Positions 17,206 to 27,712 of a stretch of DNA of 64,000 nucleotides are shown one piece after another. The number at the start of each line of letters is the position of its first letter. Position 1 is the stretch's first letter. The DNA lies in contig NZ_VCNL01000007.1 in the NCBI RefSeq assembly GCF_007671685.1, forward strand, positions 43,794 to 107,793, in the 5' to 3' direction. Below the pieces are notes generated by a model that saw only the letters and a program-made list of their open reading frames with translations, was not told the origin of the DNA and did not search any database. The stretch comes from Halorubrum salsamenti. GTDB taxonomy: Archaea > Halobacteriota > Halobacteria > Halobacteriales > Haloferacaceae. A program made the translations under genes and the position numbers.

Positions 17206-19667
17206 CGGAAATCACCCAGGCTCGCCTGTCCCTCGCCGTCCTCGTCGCTCGCGGAGCCGGCGGTCGCGGCCGCGGAGGCCGACTTGTCCGGTCGCACGTC
17301 GTCCATCGAGGGGTCCTCGCGGCCGGCATGTTCGAGGATCCGCTCGGCGGTGCGCTCGCGGCCGCGGAGCGCGCCGAGGACGACCGCCTTGTCGGCCTCC
17401 CGGAGGTCGGCGCGGGTCTCGATCCCGGCCTCGAACAACCGCCGGGCGCGCTTTCGGCCGACGTTGCGGACGCCGGCCAGATCGAGCAGCTCCTCGCGGA
17501 CGCCGTACTCGATGCGCTTCCGAGCCTCGCGGACCGCGACGACGACGTCGCCGTCGACGCCCTCCACGTCGCGCGCGAGGGTCTCGGCCGCGCGCAGCAG
17601 CCACTCGGCGGTGTCGACCTTCCCGCGGATGTCGCCGGGGCCGACGCCGTACCGCTCCGTGATGCGGTCCTCGTCGACCTCGTTGGCCCAGTCCTCCAGC
17701 AGGCGGGCCGTCTTCAGCGAGGCGAGCCAGTCCTCGAAGCGCACGTCCTCGTACTCGGAGGGCACGTCGCCGAGGAACTCCGCCTCGCGCTCGTAGCAGA
17801 GCTCGGTGTACTCCTCGCGGTCTCCCGACTTCAGGTAGAGCTCGTACATGTCGGGGGTGCGGCTGACGAGGTGGTAGAGGCCGAGGGGGGTGACTTCGGG
17901 GGCCGAGGCCTCGGCGTCGTCGGACGCCTCCGTTCTCTCCCCGTCGTCGCCTGCCGTCGACTCGTCATCGCCGGGCCGCGTGTACGTCCCGAACCCGGGC
18001 TCGTTGCCGTCGTCACCGGTCCTGACGAACTCGCCGTCTTCTCCCTCGGCGCGCGCGGCCGCGCCGTCGGCGTCCCGAGCGACCGACCGGAGCCCGTCGA
18101 TCATCTCGGCCGCGCTCATCGGGTCGAGGTAGAGCCGCGAGACGGTGTGACCGATGCCGGTCGCGGTCAGGCCCTCGCTCCCGCCGTCGCGGTCGCGCTC
18201 GATGAAGCCGTTGACGGCGAGGTAGTCGAGGACGGTGTCGGTGACGGCCGCGAGCCGCCCCTCGTCGTCGGTCTGGGTCGCGTAGAGGGTGTTGTCGAGG
18301 AAGGAGAGCAGCCCGTCGCGCGTGGAGGCGAAGCCGGAGGCGACGGTGGCGAGCACGTGGGTTCGGAGCGCGGGTTCCGCCGCGAGCTTCGAGCGGACCG
18401 GCTCGGGGTCGGCCCAGAGGTACCGCTCGAACAGCTCCTCTTTCGTGTCCGCGTCGTTCGCGAGCAACACCGCCTCGCCGTACGGGTCGAGTCCGGGGCG
18501 CCCCGCGCGCCCGCACATCTGGTGGACCTCCAGCACGTCGAGGGGCTTCATCCCGCCGAACTCCCCGTCGTACCGGCGCCAGTCGCGGACGATCACCCGG
18601 CGGGCGGGGGTGTTGACGCCGGCGGCCAGCGTGGGCGTCGCGGAGATGCACTTGATCAGCCGGTCGCGGAACGCGTCCTCGACGCGGGCTCGGTCCTCGC
18701 TCCGGAGCCCCGCGTGGTGGAAGGCCGACCCCCGCTCGACCGCGTCCGCGAGGTCAGAGGCGGTGTCGGTGTCGGAGCCGGACCGGATCTCCTCGGCGAG
18801 CTCGCGGAGTTTATCGCACTCCTCGTCGGTGAGCCGGGGGCCGGTCACGTCGGTGAGCTTCCGCGCCGACGACTCGGCGTTGCGTCGGGAGTTGACGAAG
18901 ACGAGCGAGGAGCCGCCCTGCCCGTCCTCCTCGGTGTCGAGCGCGTCGGCGACGAGCCGGGCGGTCTGGTCCTCGCCGCGCTCGACGGGGACCTCCCGCT
19001 TGCTCCCGTCCGCGAAGTCGATCGCGTTGCCGAAGTGGACGCCCATCCGGAGGTCGATGGGGCGCCAGTCGGACTCGACCAGCTCGGCGTCGAGCCAGTC
19101 GGCGATCACGTCGGCGTTGCCGACGGTCGCCGAGAGCGCGACCGTCTGGAGCCCGGGGTTCACCCGCCGGAGCTTCGCGAGGGTCACCTCGAGGGTCGGG
19201 CCGCGGTTCGGGTCGTCGACGAGGTGGACCTCGTCGCTCACGACGCAGGTGAGGTCGTCGATCCACGGCGCGCCGTTGCGGATGAGCGAGTCGACCTTCT
19301 CCGAGGTGGCGACGATGATGTCGCGGGTCGCCAGCCACTCGCCGTCCGACTCGTAGTTGCCGGTGGAGACGCCGACCGTGACGCCGAACTCCTCCCAGCG
19401 CTCGAACTCGGTCTTCTTCTCGCTGGCGAGCGCGCGCAGCGGGACGATGTAGAGGGCCTTCCCGCCGCGCTCGACCGCGGAGAGCATGGCGAGCTCGGCG
19501 ATCAGGGTCTTTCCGGAGGCGGTCGGGACCGCGGCCACGAGGCTCTCGCCGTCGGCGACGCCGGCCTCGACGGCGGCCTCTTGGGGGGGATACAGCTCCG
19601 CGACGCCCTCCGCTTCGAGCGCCTCGCCGACGCCCGCGGGGAGCCCGGAGAGCGAACTCGGTTGCAT
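17202..19667 (-). CDS. hel308: Hel308 superfamily 2 DNA helicase
   Basis: Hel308 unwinds lagging strands at stalled or branched forks with 3'-5' polarity. The 821 residues contain the Q-motif (YPPQEAAV, Q29), Walker A PTASGKT (48-54), DEVH near 145, SATVGN near 185, the motif [15 protein letters not shown] near 390, and a C-terminal helix-hairpin-helix region ([19 protein letters not shown] near 725). The usual Hel308 ends here with an extra acidic tail. A poorly conserved insert rich in D, E, G and T lies at about 545-590. The 789-codon frame opposite is a shadow of GC-rich codon use. Confidence 0.95.
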   Translation of the reverse strand: MQPSSLSGLPAGVGEALEAEGVAELYPPQEAAVEAGVADGESLVAAVPTASGKTLIAELAMLSAVERGGKALYIVPLRALASEKKTEFERWEEFGVTVGVSTGNYESDGEWLATRDIIVATSEKVDSLIRNGAPWIDDLTCVVSDEVHLVDDPNRGPTLEVTLAKLRRVNPGLQTVALSATVGNADVIADWLDAELVESDWRPIDLRMGVHFGNAIDFADGSKREVPVERGEDQTARLVADALDTEEDGQGGSSLVFVNSRRNAESSARKLTDVTGPRLTDEECDKLRELAEEIRSGSDTDTASDLADAVERGSAFHHAGLRSEDRARVEDAFRDRLIKCISATPTLAAGVNTPARRVIVRDWRRYDGEFGGMKPLDVLEVHQMCGRAGRPGLDPYGEAVLLANDADTKEELFERYLWADPEPVRSKLAAEPALRTHVLATVASGFASTRDGLLSFLDNTLYATQTDDEGRLAAVTDTVLDYLAVNGFIERDRDGGSEGLTATGIGHTVSRLYLDPMSAAEMIDGLRSVARDADGAAARAEGEDGEFVRTGDDGNEPGFGTYTRPGDDESTAGDDGERTEASDDAEASAPEVTPLGLYHLVSRTPDMYELYLKSGDREEYTELCYEREAEFLGDVPSEYEDVRFEDWLASLKTARLLEDWANEVDEDRITERYGVGPGDIRGKVDTAEWLLRAAETLARDVEGVDGDVVVAVREARKRIEYGVREELLDLAGVRNVGRKRARRLFEAGIETRADLREADKAVVLGALRGRERTAERILEHAGREDPSMDDVRPDKSASAAATAGSASDEDGEGQASLGDFR

Positions 19668-19742
19668 TGGTGGAGGGTGGGTCCCGACCCGATTTAAACC
19701 GTCGGAACGCCGTTGCGGGCGGCTCGGCGGCCGCCTCCCCGC

Positions 19743-20339
19743 CTACAGCTCGCCCTTCGTACTCGGCGTGTCGCTGCGGCGCCCGTCGAGCCGCGTCGCG
19801 TCGTCGAGCGCCCGCGCGAGCGCCTTGAACAGGGCCTCCACCTCGTGGTGAGCGTTGTCGCCCGTTTCGACCGCGGCGTGGAGCGTCAGGCCGGCGTTGT
19901 GTGCGAGCGAGAGCGCGAAGTGGTCGGCCATGACGCTCGTGAACTCCCCGACCGACTCCTGGGAGAACTCGCCCTCGAACTCGTAGTACGGCCGGCCCGC
20001 CACGTCGACGACGACGCCGGCGACCGCCTCGTCGAGGGGGACGCGCCGGTCGGCGTATCGCCGGATGCCGCGCTTGTCGCCGAGCGCCTCGTCGAACGCC
20101 TGCCCGAGACAGATCGCCACGTCCTCGACCGTGTGGTGGTCGTCGATCTCGAGGTCGCCGTCGCAGTCGACCGTCAGGTCGAAGAGGCCGTGCTTGGCGA
20201 ACGACGTCAGCATGTGGTCGAAGAAGCCGATCCCGGTGTCGACCTCGCTGTCGCCGTCGCCGTCGACGGCGAGGGTGAGGTCGATCGTCGTCTCGCCGGT
20301 CTCCCGCGAGACGGCGGCCGCGCGCTCGTGGTCGCTCAT
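19743..20339 (-). CDS. hisB: Imidazoleglycerol-phosphate dehydratase
   Basis: This enzyme dehydrates imidazole glycerol phosphate to imidazole acetol phosphate in histidine synthesis. The 198 residues carry all family motifs: [16 protein letters not shown] (37-52), [16 protein letters not shown] (about 68-83), and the C-terminal [23 protein letters not shown] with metal-binding histidines. The start ATG at 20339 has CTTAAG about 26 nt upstream, so the longer frame to 20513 is not used. hisA is only 2.4 kb away but not in the same operon. Confidence 0.95.
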   Translation of the reverse strand: MSDHERAAAVSRETGETTIDLTLAVDGDGDSEVDTGIGFFDHMLTSFAKHGLFDLTVDCDGDLEIDDHHTVEDVAICLGQAFDEALGDKRGIRRYADRRVPLDEAVAGVVVDVAGRPYYEFEGEFSQESVGEFTSVMADHFALSLAHNAGLTLHAAVETGDNAHHEVEALFKALARALDDATRLDGRRSDTPSTKGEL

Positions 20340-20443
20340 ACCGGCCCGTCGCGGCGGATTCTTAAGGCGGTTGTGGGTGTGTCGGGCGACGCCCCCGGCC
20401 GGCGGTGGATATTTGCCGCGTCCGGGAGTCGTTCGCACACGGA

Positions 20444-21895
20444 ATGACCGACTCCGAATCCCCCGACTCGCCCGGCCCGCCGACAGCGACGGAGTCCGGC
20501 GCCGCCGTCTCACCGGCCGGCGGCGATGTCCCCGACGCGCTCGCCGCCGTCGTCGACGCCGACACCGGGGAAGGGGAGCTCGAACGGACGATCGGCCTCG
20601 TCGGCGGCCTCGCGATCGGCGTGGGAACGATGATCGGCGCGGGGATCTTCGTGTTCCCGGGGCTTGCGGCCGAGAACGCCGGCCCGGCGGCGTCGCTCTC
20701 GTTCGCGATCGGGGCGGTGATCGCCCTGCTCGTCGCGCTGCCGGCGTCGGAGCTCGCCACGGCGATGCCGCGCAGCGGCGGCGGGTACTTCTTCATCTCG
20801 CGCGGGCTCGGCAGCGCCGCCGGCGCGGTCGTCGGGCTCGGGCTCTGGCTCGGGCTCGTGTTCGCCGCCGCGTTCTACCTCGTCGGACTCGGCAGCTACG
20901 CCGGACAGGTGTTCCTCGAAGCGGGGATCGCGCTCCCGATCGACCCGGCGGTTCCCCTCGGCGTCGCGTTCGGCGTCGGGCTCACGGCCCTCAGCCTGTT
21001 CGGGACCGAGAACACCGCGGCGCTCCAGAACGGGATCGTGATCCTCCTCTTAGTCATCCTCACGCTCTTTTTAAGCTACGGCTCGCTCGACGCGCTCGGC
21101 GTGTTCGGCGCCGAGCGCGTGCCGGAGCGCTTCTTCCCGCCCGGCGGGGCGCTGCCGGTGCTCCAGACGGCGGCGCTCGTCTTCACCTCCTACCTCGGAT
21201 TCGCGCAGGTCGCGACCGTCGCGGGGGACATCACGGAGCCGAGCCGGAACCTGCCGCTGGCGATGGTCGGCTCCGTGCTCCTCGTCGGCGTCTTCTACGT
21301 CGTCACGATCTTCGTCGCGACGAGCGCGTTCGGGAGCGCTCGCCTCGGCGAGTTCGGAGAGACCGCGATGGTCGAGGTCGCCCGGTCGTTCGTCGGGCTC
21401 CCGGGGGCGCTGGCGATCGTCGTCGCCGGGCTGTTGGCGACGTTCTCCAGCGCGAACGCGTCGATCCTCAGCGCCTCCCGCGCGGTGTACGCGGTGAGCC
21501 GCGACGGGGTCATCCCCGAGACCGCGAGCCGACTCAACCTCGCGTACGGCACCCCGCACGTCGCCCTCGGGCTCGCCGGCGGTCCGATCGTCGTGTTGGC
21601 CGCGACCGGACAGGTGGCGCTACTCGCGGAGGTCGCCTCGTTCCTCCACCTCGTGATGTACGGGCTGATCTGCGTCGCACTGATCAAGCTCCGCCGAGAG
21701 GACCCGGCCTGGTACGACCCGTCGTTCCGCTGTCCGGCCGGGTTCGCGGTCGCCGGCGTCGGCGGGCTCGCGAGCTTCGCGCTCATCGCGTTCATGCAGT
21801 CGGCGTCGATCGGTGTCGGCGCCGCCGTCATGATCGCGGCCTACGGCTGGTACCGGTACTACGCGACCGACGTCGAACTCAAAGGTGACTTCTGA
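20444..21895 (+). CDS. APC-superfamily amino acid permease
   Basis: This permease has 483 residues with about 12 transmembrane helices. The family opening is [27 protein letters not shown] (about 55-81), [16 protein letters not shown] near 115, and STANA-type [21 protein letters not shown] near 340. A 50-residue acidic N-terminal extension precedes helix 1. The ATG at 20444 is chosen; the earlier in-frame start at 20405 lies in the promoter. Its stop overlaps the UspA gene start (TGATG), so the pair is co-translated. The substrate is not predictable. Confidence 0.88.
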   Translation: MTDSESPDSPGPPTATESGAAVSPAGGDVPDALAAVVDADTGEGELERTIGLVGGLAIGVGTMIGAGIFVFPGLAAENAGPAASLSFAIGAVIALLVALPASELATAMPRSGGGYFFISRGLGSAAGAVVGLGLWLGLVFAAAFYLVGLGSYAGQVFLEAGIALPIDPAVPLGVAFGVGLTALSLFGTENTAALQNGIVILLLVILTLFLSYGSLDALGVFGAERVPERFFPPGGALPVLQTAALVFTSYLGFAQVATVAGDITEPSRNLPLAMVGSVLLVGVFYVVTIFVATSAFGSARLGEFGETAMVEVARSFVGLPGALAIVVAGLLATFSSANASILSASRAVYAVSRDGVIPETASRLNLAYGTPHVALGLAGGPIVVLAATGQVALLAEVASFLHLVMYGLICVALIKLRREDPAWYDPSFRCPAGFAVAGVGGLASFALIAFMQSASIGVGAAVMIAAYGWYRYYATDVELKGDF

Positions 21896-22692
21896 TGACC
21901 GAGACACCCGCGGAAGACGGAGGGGAACAGCCCGAAGTCGGAGAAGGTGCCGCGACCGGAGAAGGGGCCGAGACCGACCGACCCTCGGTGTTGGTCCCGC
22001 TGGAGGTGTTGGAAGGGGAGTCGCCCCCGCCCGGCACTCCGGAGCTCCTCGCGAACGCCCGCGTCGTGCTGCTCGGATATCACGTGATACCCGAGCAGAC
22101 CGCGGCCGAACAGGCGCGCGAGCAGTTCGGCGAGACGGCGATGTCGAAACTCGGTGAGTTCGCCGACCGTCTCGCCGAGGCCGGTTCCGACGTCGAGACG
22201 CGGCTCGTGTTCACTCACGACAAAGAGACCACGATCGACCGGCTCATCTACGAGTACGACTGTCTCGCGGTCCTTGTCCCGAACAGCACTGAGCGCGTCG
22301 ACTCGGTGCTCGTCGCGCTCCGCGGCACGATCGGCGTCGGGCGAAACGTCCGGCTCGTCGCCGGGCTGTTCGCCGACGCGGGCGTCGATGTGACACTGTA
22401 TCACGTCCTCGACGAGGGCGAGTCCCTCGACGACGGGGAGTCGTTCCTGAACGGGGTCAAAACCGACCTCGTCGAGCGCGGGATCGATCTCGACAGGATC
22501 GAGACGCTCGTGGAGGACGCTGACGCCTCGATCGACGCCATCGCGGGTCGAGCCGAGTCGCACGACGCGGTCGTGATGGGCGAAACCGATCCGTCGGTCA
22601 CCACGTTCGTCTTCGGGATGCCGTCGGAACTGGTGGCCGAGCGCTTCCTCGGCCCGGTGTTAGTCGTTCAGCGCGAGCGCCCGGAGGAGTAG
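21895..22692 (+). CDS. UspA-type universal stress domain protein
   Basis: This 265-residue cytosolic protein starts with a 28-residue acidic region, then one or two UspA-like alpha/beta domains: SVLVPLEVLEG near 31, VVLLGYHVIP near 57, and the C-terminal HDAVVMGETDPSVTTFVFGMPSELVAERFLGPVLVV, which resembles the nucleotide-binding GxxG region. It overlaps the permease stop codon. Compare with 29475-31673, where permease and UspA parts are one polypeptide. Likely regulates the transporter. Confidence 0.82.
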   Translation: MTETPAEDGGEQPEVGEGAATGEGAETDRPSVLVPLEVLEGESPPPGTPELLANARVVLLGYHVIPEQTAAEQAREQFGETAMSKLGEFADRLAEAGSDVETRLVFTHDKETTIDRLIYEYDCLAVLVPNSTERVDSVLVALRGTIGVGRNVRLVAGLFADAGVDVTLYHVLDEGESLDDGESFLNGVKTDLVERGIDLDRIETLVEDADASIDAIAGRAESHDAVVMGETDPSVTTFVFGMPSELVAERFLGPVLVVQRERPEE

Positions 22693-22732
22693 TCGACGCC
22701 GGGAGGAGCGTCGCCTCTCCGGAGTTCGACGG

Positions 22733-23473
22733 TCAGGCCCCGTCTGCGGCCGCCTGCGCCTCCCGCAGCGTGAACCGCCCTTCGTACAGCGCGGTCCCCA
22801 CGACGACCGCGGTCGCGCCTGCCTCCTTCAGGTCCACCACGTCGTCGATCGCCGCCACGCCGCCGGAGGCGATCACGGGGATGTCGACCGCGTCGACCAC
22901 GCTCTCGACCGCCCCGCGGTCGATCCCCTCTAACTGCCCCTCCACGTCGACGTTGGTGAAGAGGATCGCGCCCGCACCCAGCTCCTCGTAGCGCGCGGCC
23001 GCCTCGGCGGGGTCGAGACCGGTCCCCTCGGTCCACCCGCTCACGACGACCTCGCCGTCCTTCGCGTCGAGGCTGACCACGACGCTGCCGGGATGCGTCT
23101 CGTCGATCTCGGTGACGATCTCGGGCGTCTCGACCGCCGCGGTGCCCAAGATCACGCGGTCGAGCCCCAGATCGAGGAGGTCGCGCGCGCCCTCGGCGGC
23201 CCGGATGCCGCCGCCGAGCTGGAGCCCGACCTCGTCCGGTACGCTCTCGATGACCGCCTCGATCGCGTCGGCGTTGACGCGCTCGCCCTCGAACGCCCCG
23301 TCGAGGTCGACGAGGTGGAGCGTCTCGGCGCCCGCCTCGATCCAGCGCTCGGCGGCCTCGACGGGGTCGCCGTAGCGCTTGCCCGTGCCGCGCTCGCCGC
23401 CGACCAGCTGGACGACCTCGCCGTCCTGCACGTCGACGGCGGGGATCACCTCGAAGGAAGGAAACTGACTCAT
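22733..23473 (-). CDS. hisA: 1-(5-phosphoribosyl)-5-[(5-phosphoribosylamino)methylideneamino]imidazole-4-carboxamide isomerase
   Basis: HisA performs the ProFAR to PRFAR Amadori rearrangement in histidine synthesis. The 246-residue TIM barrel begins FEVIPAVDVQDGEVVQLVGG (catalytic Asp in AVDVQDG), then LHLVDLDGAF, LQLGGGIRA, RVILGTAAVE, VVVSLDAKDG, ILFTNVDVEGQLEG (second catalytic Asp) and VIASGGVAAIDDV. Phosphate-binding Gly motifs are intact in both half-barrels. A GGTTTAAT TATA-like box about 25 nt upstream indicates a leaderless transcript. Confidence 0.95.
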   Translation of the reverse strand: MSQFPSFEVIPAVDVQDGEVVQLVGGERGTGKRYGDPVEAAERWIEAGAETLHLVDLDGAFEGERVNADAIEAVIESVPDEVGLQLGGGIRAAEGARDLLDLGLDRVILGTAAVETPEIVTEIDETHPGSVVVSLDAKDGEVVVSGWTEGTGLDPAEAAARYEELGAGAILFTNVDVEGQLEGIDRGAVESVVDAVDIPVIASGGVAAIDDVVDLKEAGATAVVVGTALYEGRFTLREAQAAADGA

Positions 23474-23572
23474 ACCGAAGCAGAGCCGCGGGCGCCGATT
23501 AAACCGGTCGGTTCGGACAACGCCGGGAACCGCGAACCGCGGCGCTGCCCGGGCCGCAGCCGCTACGACCGC

Positions 23573-24418
23573 TCACTCCACCGAGACGAGCAGCGCCGAG
23601 ATCTCCTCGTCGAAGGCGGCGGGTTCGGTCGCGAGCGCCGCTCTCGTCTCCTCGTCGGCCGTCTCTTCGAGGAAGGTCTCGGCGTCTATCACGCTCGGGA
23701 GAGAGTCGTCGATCACCCGCGTGAGCGGCTCCGCCGGGTACGCTCCGCCGGCGACGAGCACGTCGGTGCCGTCGTGCCAGACGCCCAGCCGCGATTCGAT
23801 CTCGACGGTCTCGCTGAGGCTCGTCGTCGACCCGTCCGGAAGCGGGGCCTCGCCCTCGAAGGCGAACTCGCCCGCCAGCTTCCACGTCGTCGCGGTGTGA
23901 CCGGTCTCCACCGTGCTCGTCCCCTGATCGACGATCTCGACGTTCTCGATCCCGCTCGCGTTCAGCTGCGACCGGAACGCGTCGACAGCGGCCGTCTCGA
24001 CCTCGGACATCAGCCGGTCCCGCCCGACGTCCGCCGGGAGGCTGTCGATCGCCGGCCGGACGTCGATCCGGGTGGCGAAGAAGACGACCGGCGACCCGCT
24101 CGCGCCGAACGTCTCCGACAGCGCCTCGGCGACCGAGACGTACTCGTAGATCAGCGTGTGTTCGAGCGCGGTCACCGTCACCGGGCCGTACGACTGCTCG
24201 AACACCGTGCTCTCCGACTCGTCGAGGAGCCGCCACCCGTCGTCGATCCGGTCGCTCGTCACCGTCGGCTCCGGCACCGGCCCGTCGCGGGTGCCCAGAC
24301 AGCCCGCCAGTCCCGCGACGGCGACGGCCGCGCCGCCGGCGAGCAGGCGCCGCCGCGTGACGCCGGTCCCGTCCCCCATCGACCCCGCTGTTTCCCCTCC
24401 GCTCGGCTTGTCGTTCAT
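23573..24418 (-). CDS. Tat-exported lipoprotein (DUF6517-like)
   Basis: The 281-residue protein starts MNDKPSGGETAGS and has a Tat-type motif TRRRLLAGGAAVAVAG followed by lipobox LAGC (about residues 21-41), so it should be exported folded and lipid-anchored outside the membrane. The mature part is beta-rich (WRLLDESESTVFEQSYGPV, VVFFATRIDV, VVETAVDAFRSQL region). The haloarchaeal DUF6517 group fits from memory. The reading frame is open to 24553, but the ATG at 24418 directly precedes the signal sequence. It is divergent from thiB. Confidence 0.75.
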   Translation of the reverse strand: MNDKPSGGETAGSMGDGTGVTRRRLLAGGAAVAVAGLAGCLGTRDGPVPEPTVTSDRIDDGWRLLDESESTVFEQSYGPVTVTALEHTLIYEYVSVAEALSETFGASGSPVVFFATRIDVRPAIDSLPADVGRDRLMSEVETAAVDAFRSQLNASGIENVEIVDQGTSTVETGHTATTWKLAGEFAFEGEAPLPDGSTTSLSETVEIESRLGVWHDGTDVLVAGGAYPAEPLTRVIDDSLPSVIDAETFLEETADEETRAALATEPAAFDEEISALLVSVE

Positions 24419-24563
24419 GATGCTGTGAATGTTGTGGCGCGGTAAATCGGTGTCGCCGGCGCTATCGCGGCTGATACGCCCTCCGATCGGTCGTTTCGGT
24501 TCTCGCTGTTTCCCCGCCGCTCCCACACCCGCCGCTCTCCCCGTCGGTGACACGGATCGCTTA

Positions 24564-24580
24564 TGTAACCACTGGGTACA
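24564..24580 (+). promoter_or_regulatory. Inverted repeat in the thiB promoter
   Basis: TGTAACCACTGGGTACA is a 17-bp imperfect dyad (6 of 7 arm positions paired) ending 11 nt before the thiB ATG, overlapping a TTATGTAA promoter-like element. It would block transcription if occupied. Archaeal thiamine transporters are often controlled by ThiR-type repressors, so this is a candidate site; the link is inference. Confidence 0.35.
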
Positions 24581-24591
24581 ACAACCAAGTA

Positions 24592-25887
24592 ATGACTGAC
24601 GACGACGCGACCGAGACGGACCGGCGCGACGCCCCCGACGACCGGCAGGGGTACGCTCGCGGCCGCGCGGGCGGCGCGGCCGGGCGTTCCACCCGGCGGC
24701 GGTTCCTCGCGCTCGGCGGCGCGGCGGGGGCCGTCGCGCTCGCGGGATGTAGCGCCGAGCCGACGGACGGCGGGGACGGGAGCGACGGCTCGAACGAGAG
24801 CGATGGGGACGGAACGGACGGAGAGAACGGCGAAGACGGCGACGACGGCGACGATAGCGAAGACGGCGACGACGGGGAGACGCCCACCCTGACGGTCGCG
24901 ACCTACAGCAGCTTCATCGACGCGCCGTCGGTGAGTCCGGGCGAGTGGCTCAAAGAGGAGTTCGAGTCGCGCGTCGACGCCGAGCTGGAGTGGGCGACCC
25001 CGGACAACGAGGTGAACTACTACGTCGAGCGCGCCAGTTCGGGGGTGTCGATCGACGCCGACCTCTACGTCGGGCTCACCACCGAGGACCTCGTGCGCGT
25101 CGACGAGACGCTCGACGACGACCTGTTCGCCGAGCGCGGCGACGTGGCGGGGTTCGACGACGTGCGCGACGGGCTCCTGTTCGACCCGTTCGACCGCGCG
25201 GTCCCCTTCGACACCGGCTACGTGAGCCTCGTGTACGACGGCACCGCGATCGAGGCGCCGGAGACGTTCGAGGGGCTGCTCGACGACGAGCACGCGGGCG
25301 CTCTCATCGCGCAGAACCCCGGCGCCTCGTCGACGGGGCGGTCGTTCCTGCTCCACACGGTCCACCGGTTCGGCGACGGGCCGGACGGCGCGGTGGAGGG
25401 CGGGGACGGCGACCCCGACTACGACTACCTCGACTACTGGGCGGAGCTACAGGACAACGACGTGCGCGTGCTCGGCTCGTGGGACGACGCCTACAGCGCC
25501 TGGAGCGAGGGCGAGGCGCCGATGGTCGTCTCCTACTCGACCGACCAGGTGTTCGCGGACATGGAGGGACAGGACCTGGAGAAACACCAGATCCGGTTCC
25601 TGAACGATCAGGCGTACGCCAACCCGGAGGGGATGGCCGTCTTCGCCGACGCCGACGAGCCCGAGCTCGCCCGCGAGTTCATGTCGTTCATGCTGGAGCC
25701 GGACGTGCAGGGCGTGATCGCCGAGCGCAACGTCGCCTTCCCCGCGACCGACACGGCCGAGCTCCCAGCGGACTACGCCGAACTGGCCCAGGAGCCCTCC
25801 GAACCGGTGACGTTCACGTACGACGAGCTCCAAGGCTCGGTCGGTGACTGGGTCGAGGACTGGGAGCGGCAGTACGCCGGGAACTGA
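24592..25887 (+). CDS. thiB: Thiamine-type ABC transporter substrate-binding lipoprotein
   Basis: This extracytoplasmic binding protein has 431 residues. Residues 33-50 carry a Tat motif (STRRRFLALGG) with lipobox ALAGC near 52, followed by a 45-residue Asp/Gly-rich linker. The mature domain is ThiB-like: TVATYSSFIDAPSVSPGEWL, EVNYYVERASSGVSIDADLYVGL, FDTGYVSLVYDG, and SYSTDQVF near 325. It heads the thiB-thiP-thiQ operon. Substrate thiamine or a derivative is inferred from family resemblance; related proteins can bind other ligands. Confidence 0.85.
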   Translation: MTDDDATETDRRDAPDDRQGYARGRAGGAAGRSTRRRFLALGGAAGAVALAGCSAEPTDGGDGSDGSNESDGDGTDGENGEDGDDGDDSEDGDDGETPTLTVATYSSFIDAPSVSPGEWLKEEFESRVDAELEWATPDNEVNYYVERASSGVSIDADLYVGLTTEDLVRVDETLDDDLFAERGDVAGFDDVRDGLLFDPFDRAVPFDTGYVSLVYDGTAIEAPETFEGLLDDEHAGALIAQNPGASSTGRSFLLHTVHRFGDGPDGAVEGGDGDPDYDYLDYWAELQDNDVRVLGSWDDAYSAWSEGEAPMVVSYSTDQVFADMEGQDLEKHQIRFLNDQAYANPEGMAVFADADEPELAREFMSFMLEPDVQGVIAERNVAFPATDTAELPADYAELAQEPSEPVTFTYDELQGSVGDWVEDWERQYAGN

Positions 25888-25894
25888 CGGCGGC

Positions 25895-27712
25895 GTGTCC
25901 GACGCCAGCCGCGGCGCCGGGAGTCGTCGCACTCTCCGTGAGCAGGTCGCTCGGCGCCTCCGCGGCCGCCTGCTGACCGCGCTCGCGGTCGTCACGAGCG
26001 CCGTGCTCGTCGCCGCGTTCTACTACCCGGTCGGGACGGTCCTGATCGAGGCGGTCGTCGTCGACGGCGTTCCCACCCTCGCCGTGTTCGCGGAGGTGCT
26101 CCGAGACCCGTTCTACTTCGGTGAGTTCGCTCGGCTGTTCGCGGGCGAGTCGCCGCTCGCGGTCGCCCGCGCGCTCCTCGCCCCCGACCGCCGGCTCGGG
26201 ATCGTCGGGTTCACCGCGTACCAGGCCGCGCTGTCGACGGTCGCCAGCGTCGCCTTGGGGCTCCCGGCCGCCTACCTCCTCGCGCGCTTCGAGTTCCCGG
26301 GGCGGCGCACCCTGCGGTCGCTGACGATTGTCCCGTTCGTGCTCCCGTCGATCATGGTCGCCGTCGGCTTCGTCGCCACGTTCGGCACCAACGGGACCCT
26401 CAACGGGGTCCTCGCCGGGCTCGGCCTCCCGCCCGTCGACCTCATGTTCACGCTGGAGGCGATCGTGATCGCCCACGCCTTCTACAACGCGCCGCTCGTC
26501 GCCCGGGTGACGACCGCGGCGTGGGAGTCGGTCGACGCGAGCGCGGTCGAGACCGCCCGGAGCCTCGGCGCGGGGCCGGTCAGGGCCTTCTTCGACGTGG
26601 TCGCGCCGCAGGTGTACCCCGCCGTGCTGACCGGCGCGGCGCTCACCTTCGTGTTCACGTTCGGCACCTTCCCCATCGTGCTCGCGCTCGGCGGGTTCGA
26701 GCTGGCGACCGTCGAGGTGTTCGTCTACCGGCTCGTCCGCGACCTGAGCTACGCCGAGGCGGCCGCGCTGGCGATCGTCGAGCTGGTCATCTCGCTCGGC
26801 GTCCTGCTCGCGTACCTGCGGTACGAGGCGCGGAACGCGGTCAGTTCGCGAGGCGTGAGGCCCCTCCCGCGCAAGTCACTCGTCCCGGACATCCCGTCCC
26901 TCCGCGAGGTGCTCCCCCGGCTCGGCCTCGCCGCCTACGTTGTCGTCGCGGGAGTCGTCTTTGTCGCGCCCATCGCCTCCATGGTCCTCGCGAGCGTCAC
27001 CGGCGGAGACGGCGCGCTCACGCTCGACCACTACCGGTTCCTGATCGACCGCCAGCAGACGGGGGCGGCGTTCCAGGTGCGCCCGTGGCCCGCGATCCGC
27101 AACTCGCTGGCGTTCGCGAGCGCCGCGACCCTGCTCGCGCTCCCGATGGGGGTCGTCGTCGCGGTGCTGACGACCCGCCGGTACCGCGGGCGGAAGCTGG
27201 TCGACGCGGCCGCGATGGCTCCCCTCGCCGTCTCCGGGATCATCGTCGGCCTCGGGCTCCTCCGCGGGCTCGTCTTCGGCGTGGAGATCGCGGGGTGGCG
27301 GTTCGCGGCGACCGGCGCGGTCGCCATCGTCGTCGCGCACGCGGTCGCGGGCTACCCCTTCGTCGTCCGGACGGTCGCGCCCGGGCTGGAGGGGCTCGAC
27401 CGCTCGCTGATCGAGTCGGCGCGGGCGCTCGGCGCGTCGCGGGTACGAGTGATCCGGGACGTGGAGCTCCCCCTCGTGTGGCCCGGCGTCGTCGCCGGCG
27501 CGGCGTTCGCGTTCGCCATCTCGATCGGCGAGTTCACGGCGACGGTGGTGCTCGCGACGGGCGCCGACGCGTACACGATGCCGGTCGCCATCGAACGGTT
27601 CATCGGGCGCCGGCTCGGACCGGCGACCGCAATGGGCGTCGTCCTCCTCGTCGTCACCGGGCTCAGCTTCGTCGTCATCGAGCGGCTCGGAGGTGAGACG
27701 CGTGGGCTCTGA
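25895..27712 (+). CDS. thiP: ThiP-type ABC transporter permease, two fused domains
   Basis: The 605-residue permease has 12 predicted helices in two BPD_transp domains. The two EAA loops are visible at TARSLGAGPVRAFFDVVAPQ (first half) and ARALGASRVRVIRDVELPL (second half), where ThiQ docks. The frame is open from an ATG inside thiB (25844), but a GTG at 25895, 7 nt after the thiB stop, is more likely; nothing before VSDASRGAGS is conserved. The 3' end overlaps the ThiQ start region. Confidence 0.85.
   Translation: MSDASRGAGSRRTLREQVARRLRGRLLTALAVVTSAVLVAAFYYPVGTVLIEAVVVDGVPTLAVFAEVLRDPFYFGEFARLFAGESPLAVARALLAPDRRLGIVGFTAYQAALSTVASVALGLPAAYLLARFEFPGRRTLRSLTIVPFVLPSIMVAVGFVATFGTNGTLNGVLAGLGLPPVDLMFTLEAIVIAHAFYNAPLVARVTTAAWESVDASAVETARSLGAGPVRAFFDVVAPQVYPAVLTGAALTFVFTFGTFPIVLALGGFELATVEVFVYRLVRDLSYAEAAALAIVELVISLGVLLAYLRYEARNAVSSRGVRPLPRKSLVPDIPSLREVLPRLGLAAYVVVAGVVFVAPIASMVLASVTGGDGALTLDHYRFLIDRQQTGAAFQVRPWPAIRNSLAFASAATLLALPMGVVVAVLTTRRYRGRKLVDAAAMAPLAVSGIIVGLGLLRGLVFGVEIAGWRFAATGAVAIVVAHAVAGYPFVVRTVAPGLEGLDRSLIESARALGASRVRVIRDVELPLVWPGVVAGAAFAFAISIGEFTATVVLATGADAYTMPVAIERFIGRRLGPATAMGVVLLVVTGLSFVVIERLGGETRGL
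27689..27696 (+). promoter_or_regulatory. Shine-Dalgarno sequence deciding the thiQ start
   Basis: GGAGGTGA, a full complement of the 16S rRNA tail, lies inside the 3' end of thiP. With 5 nt spacing it points to GTG at 27702 rather than to the in-frame GTG at 27693, which lies inside the SD itself. Confidence 0.6.

Noticed and set aside
17328..19697. 789-codon open frame opposite hel308
   Set aside because: No recognisable motifs; hel308 on the minus strand has all helicase motifs in order.
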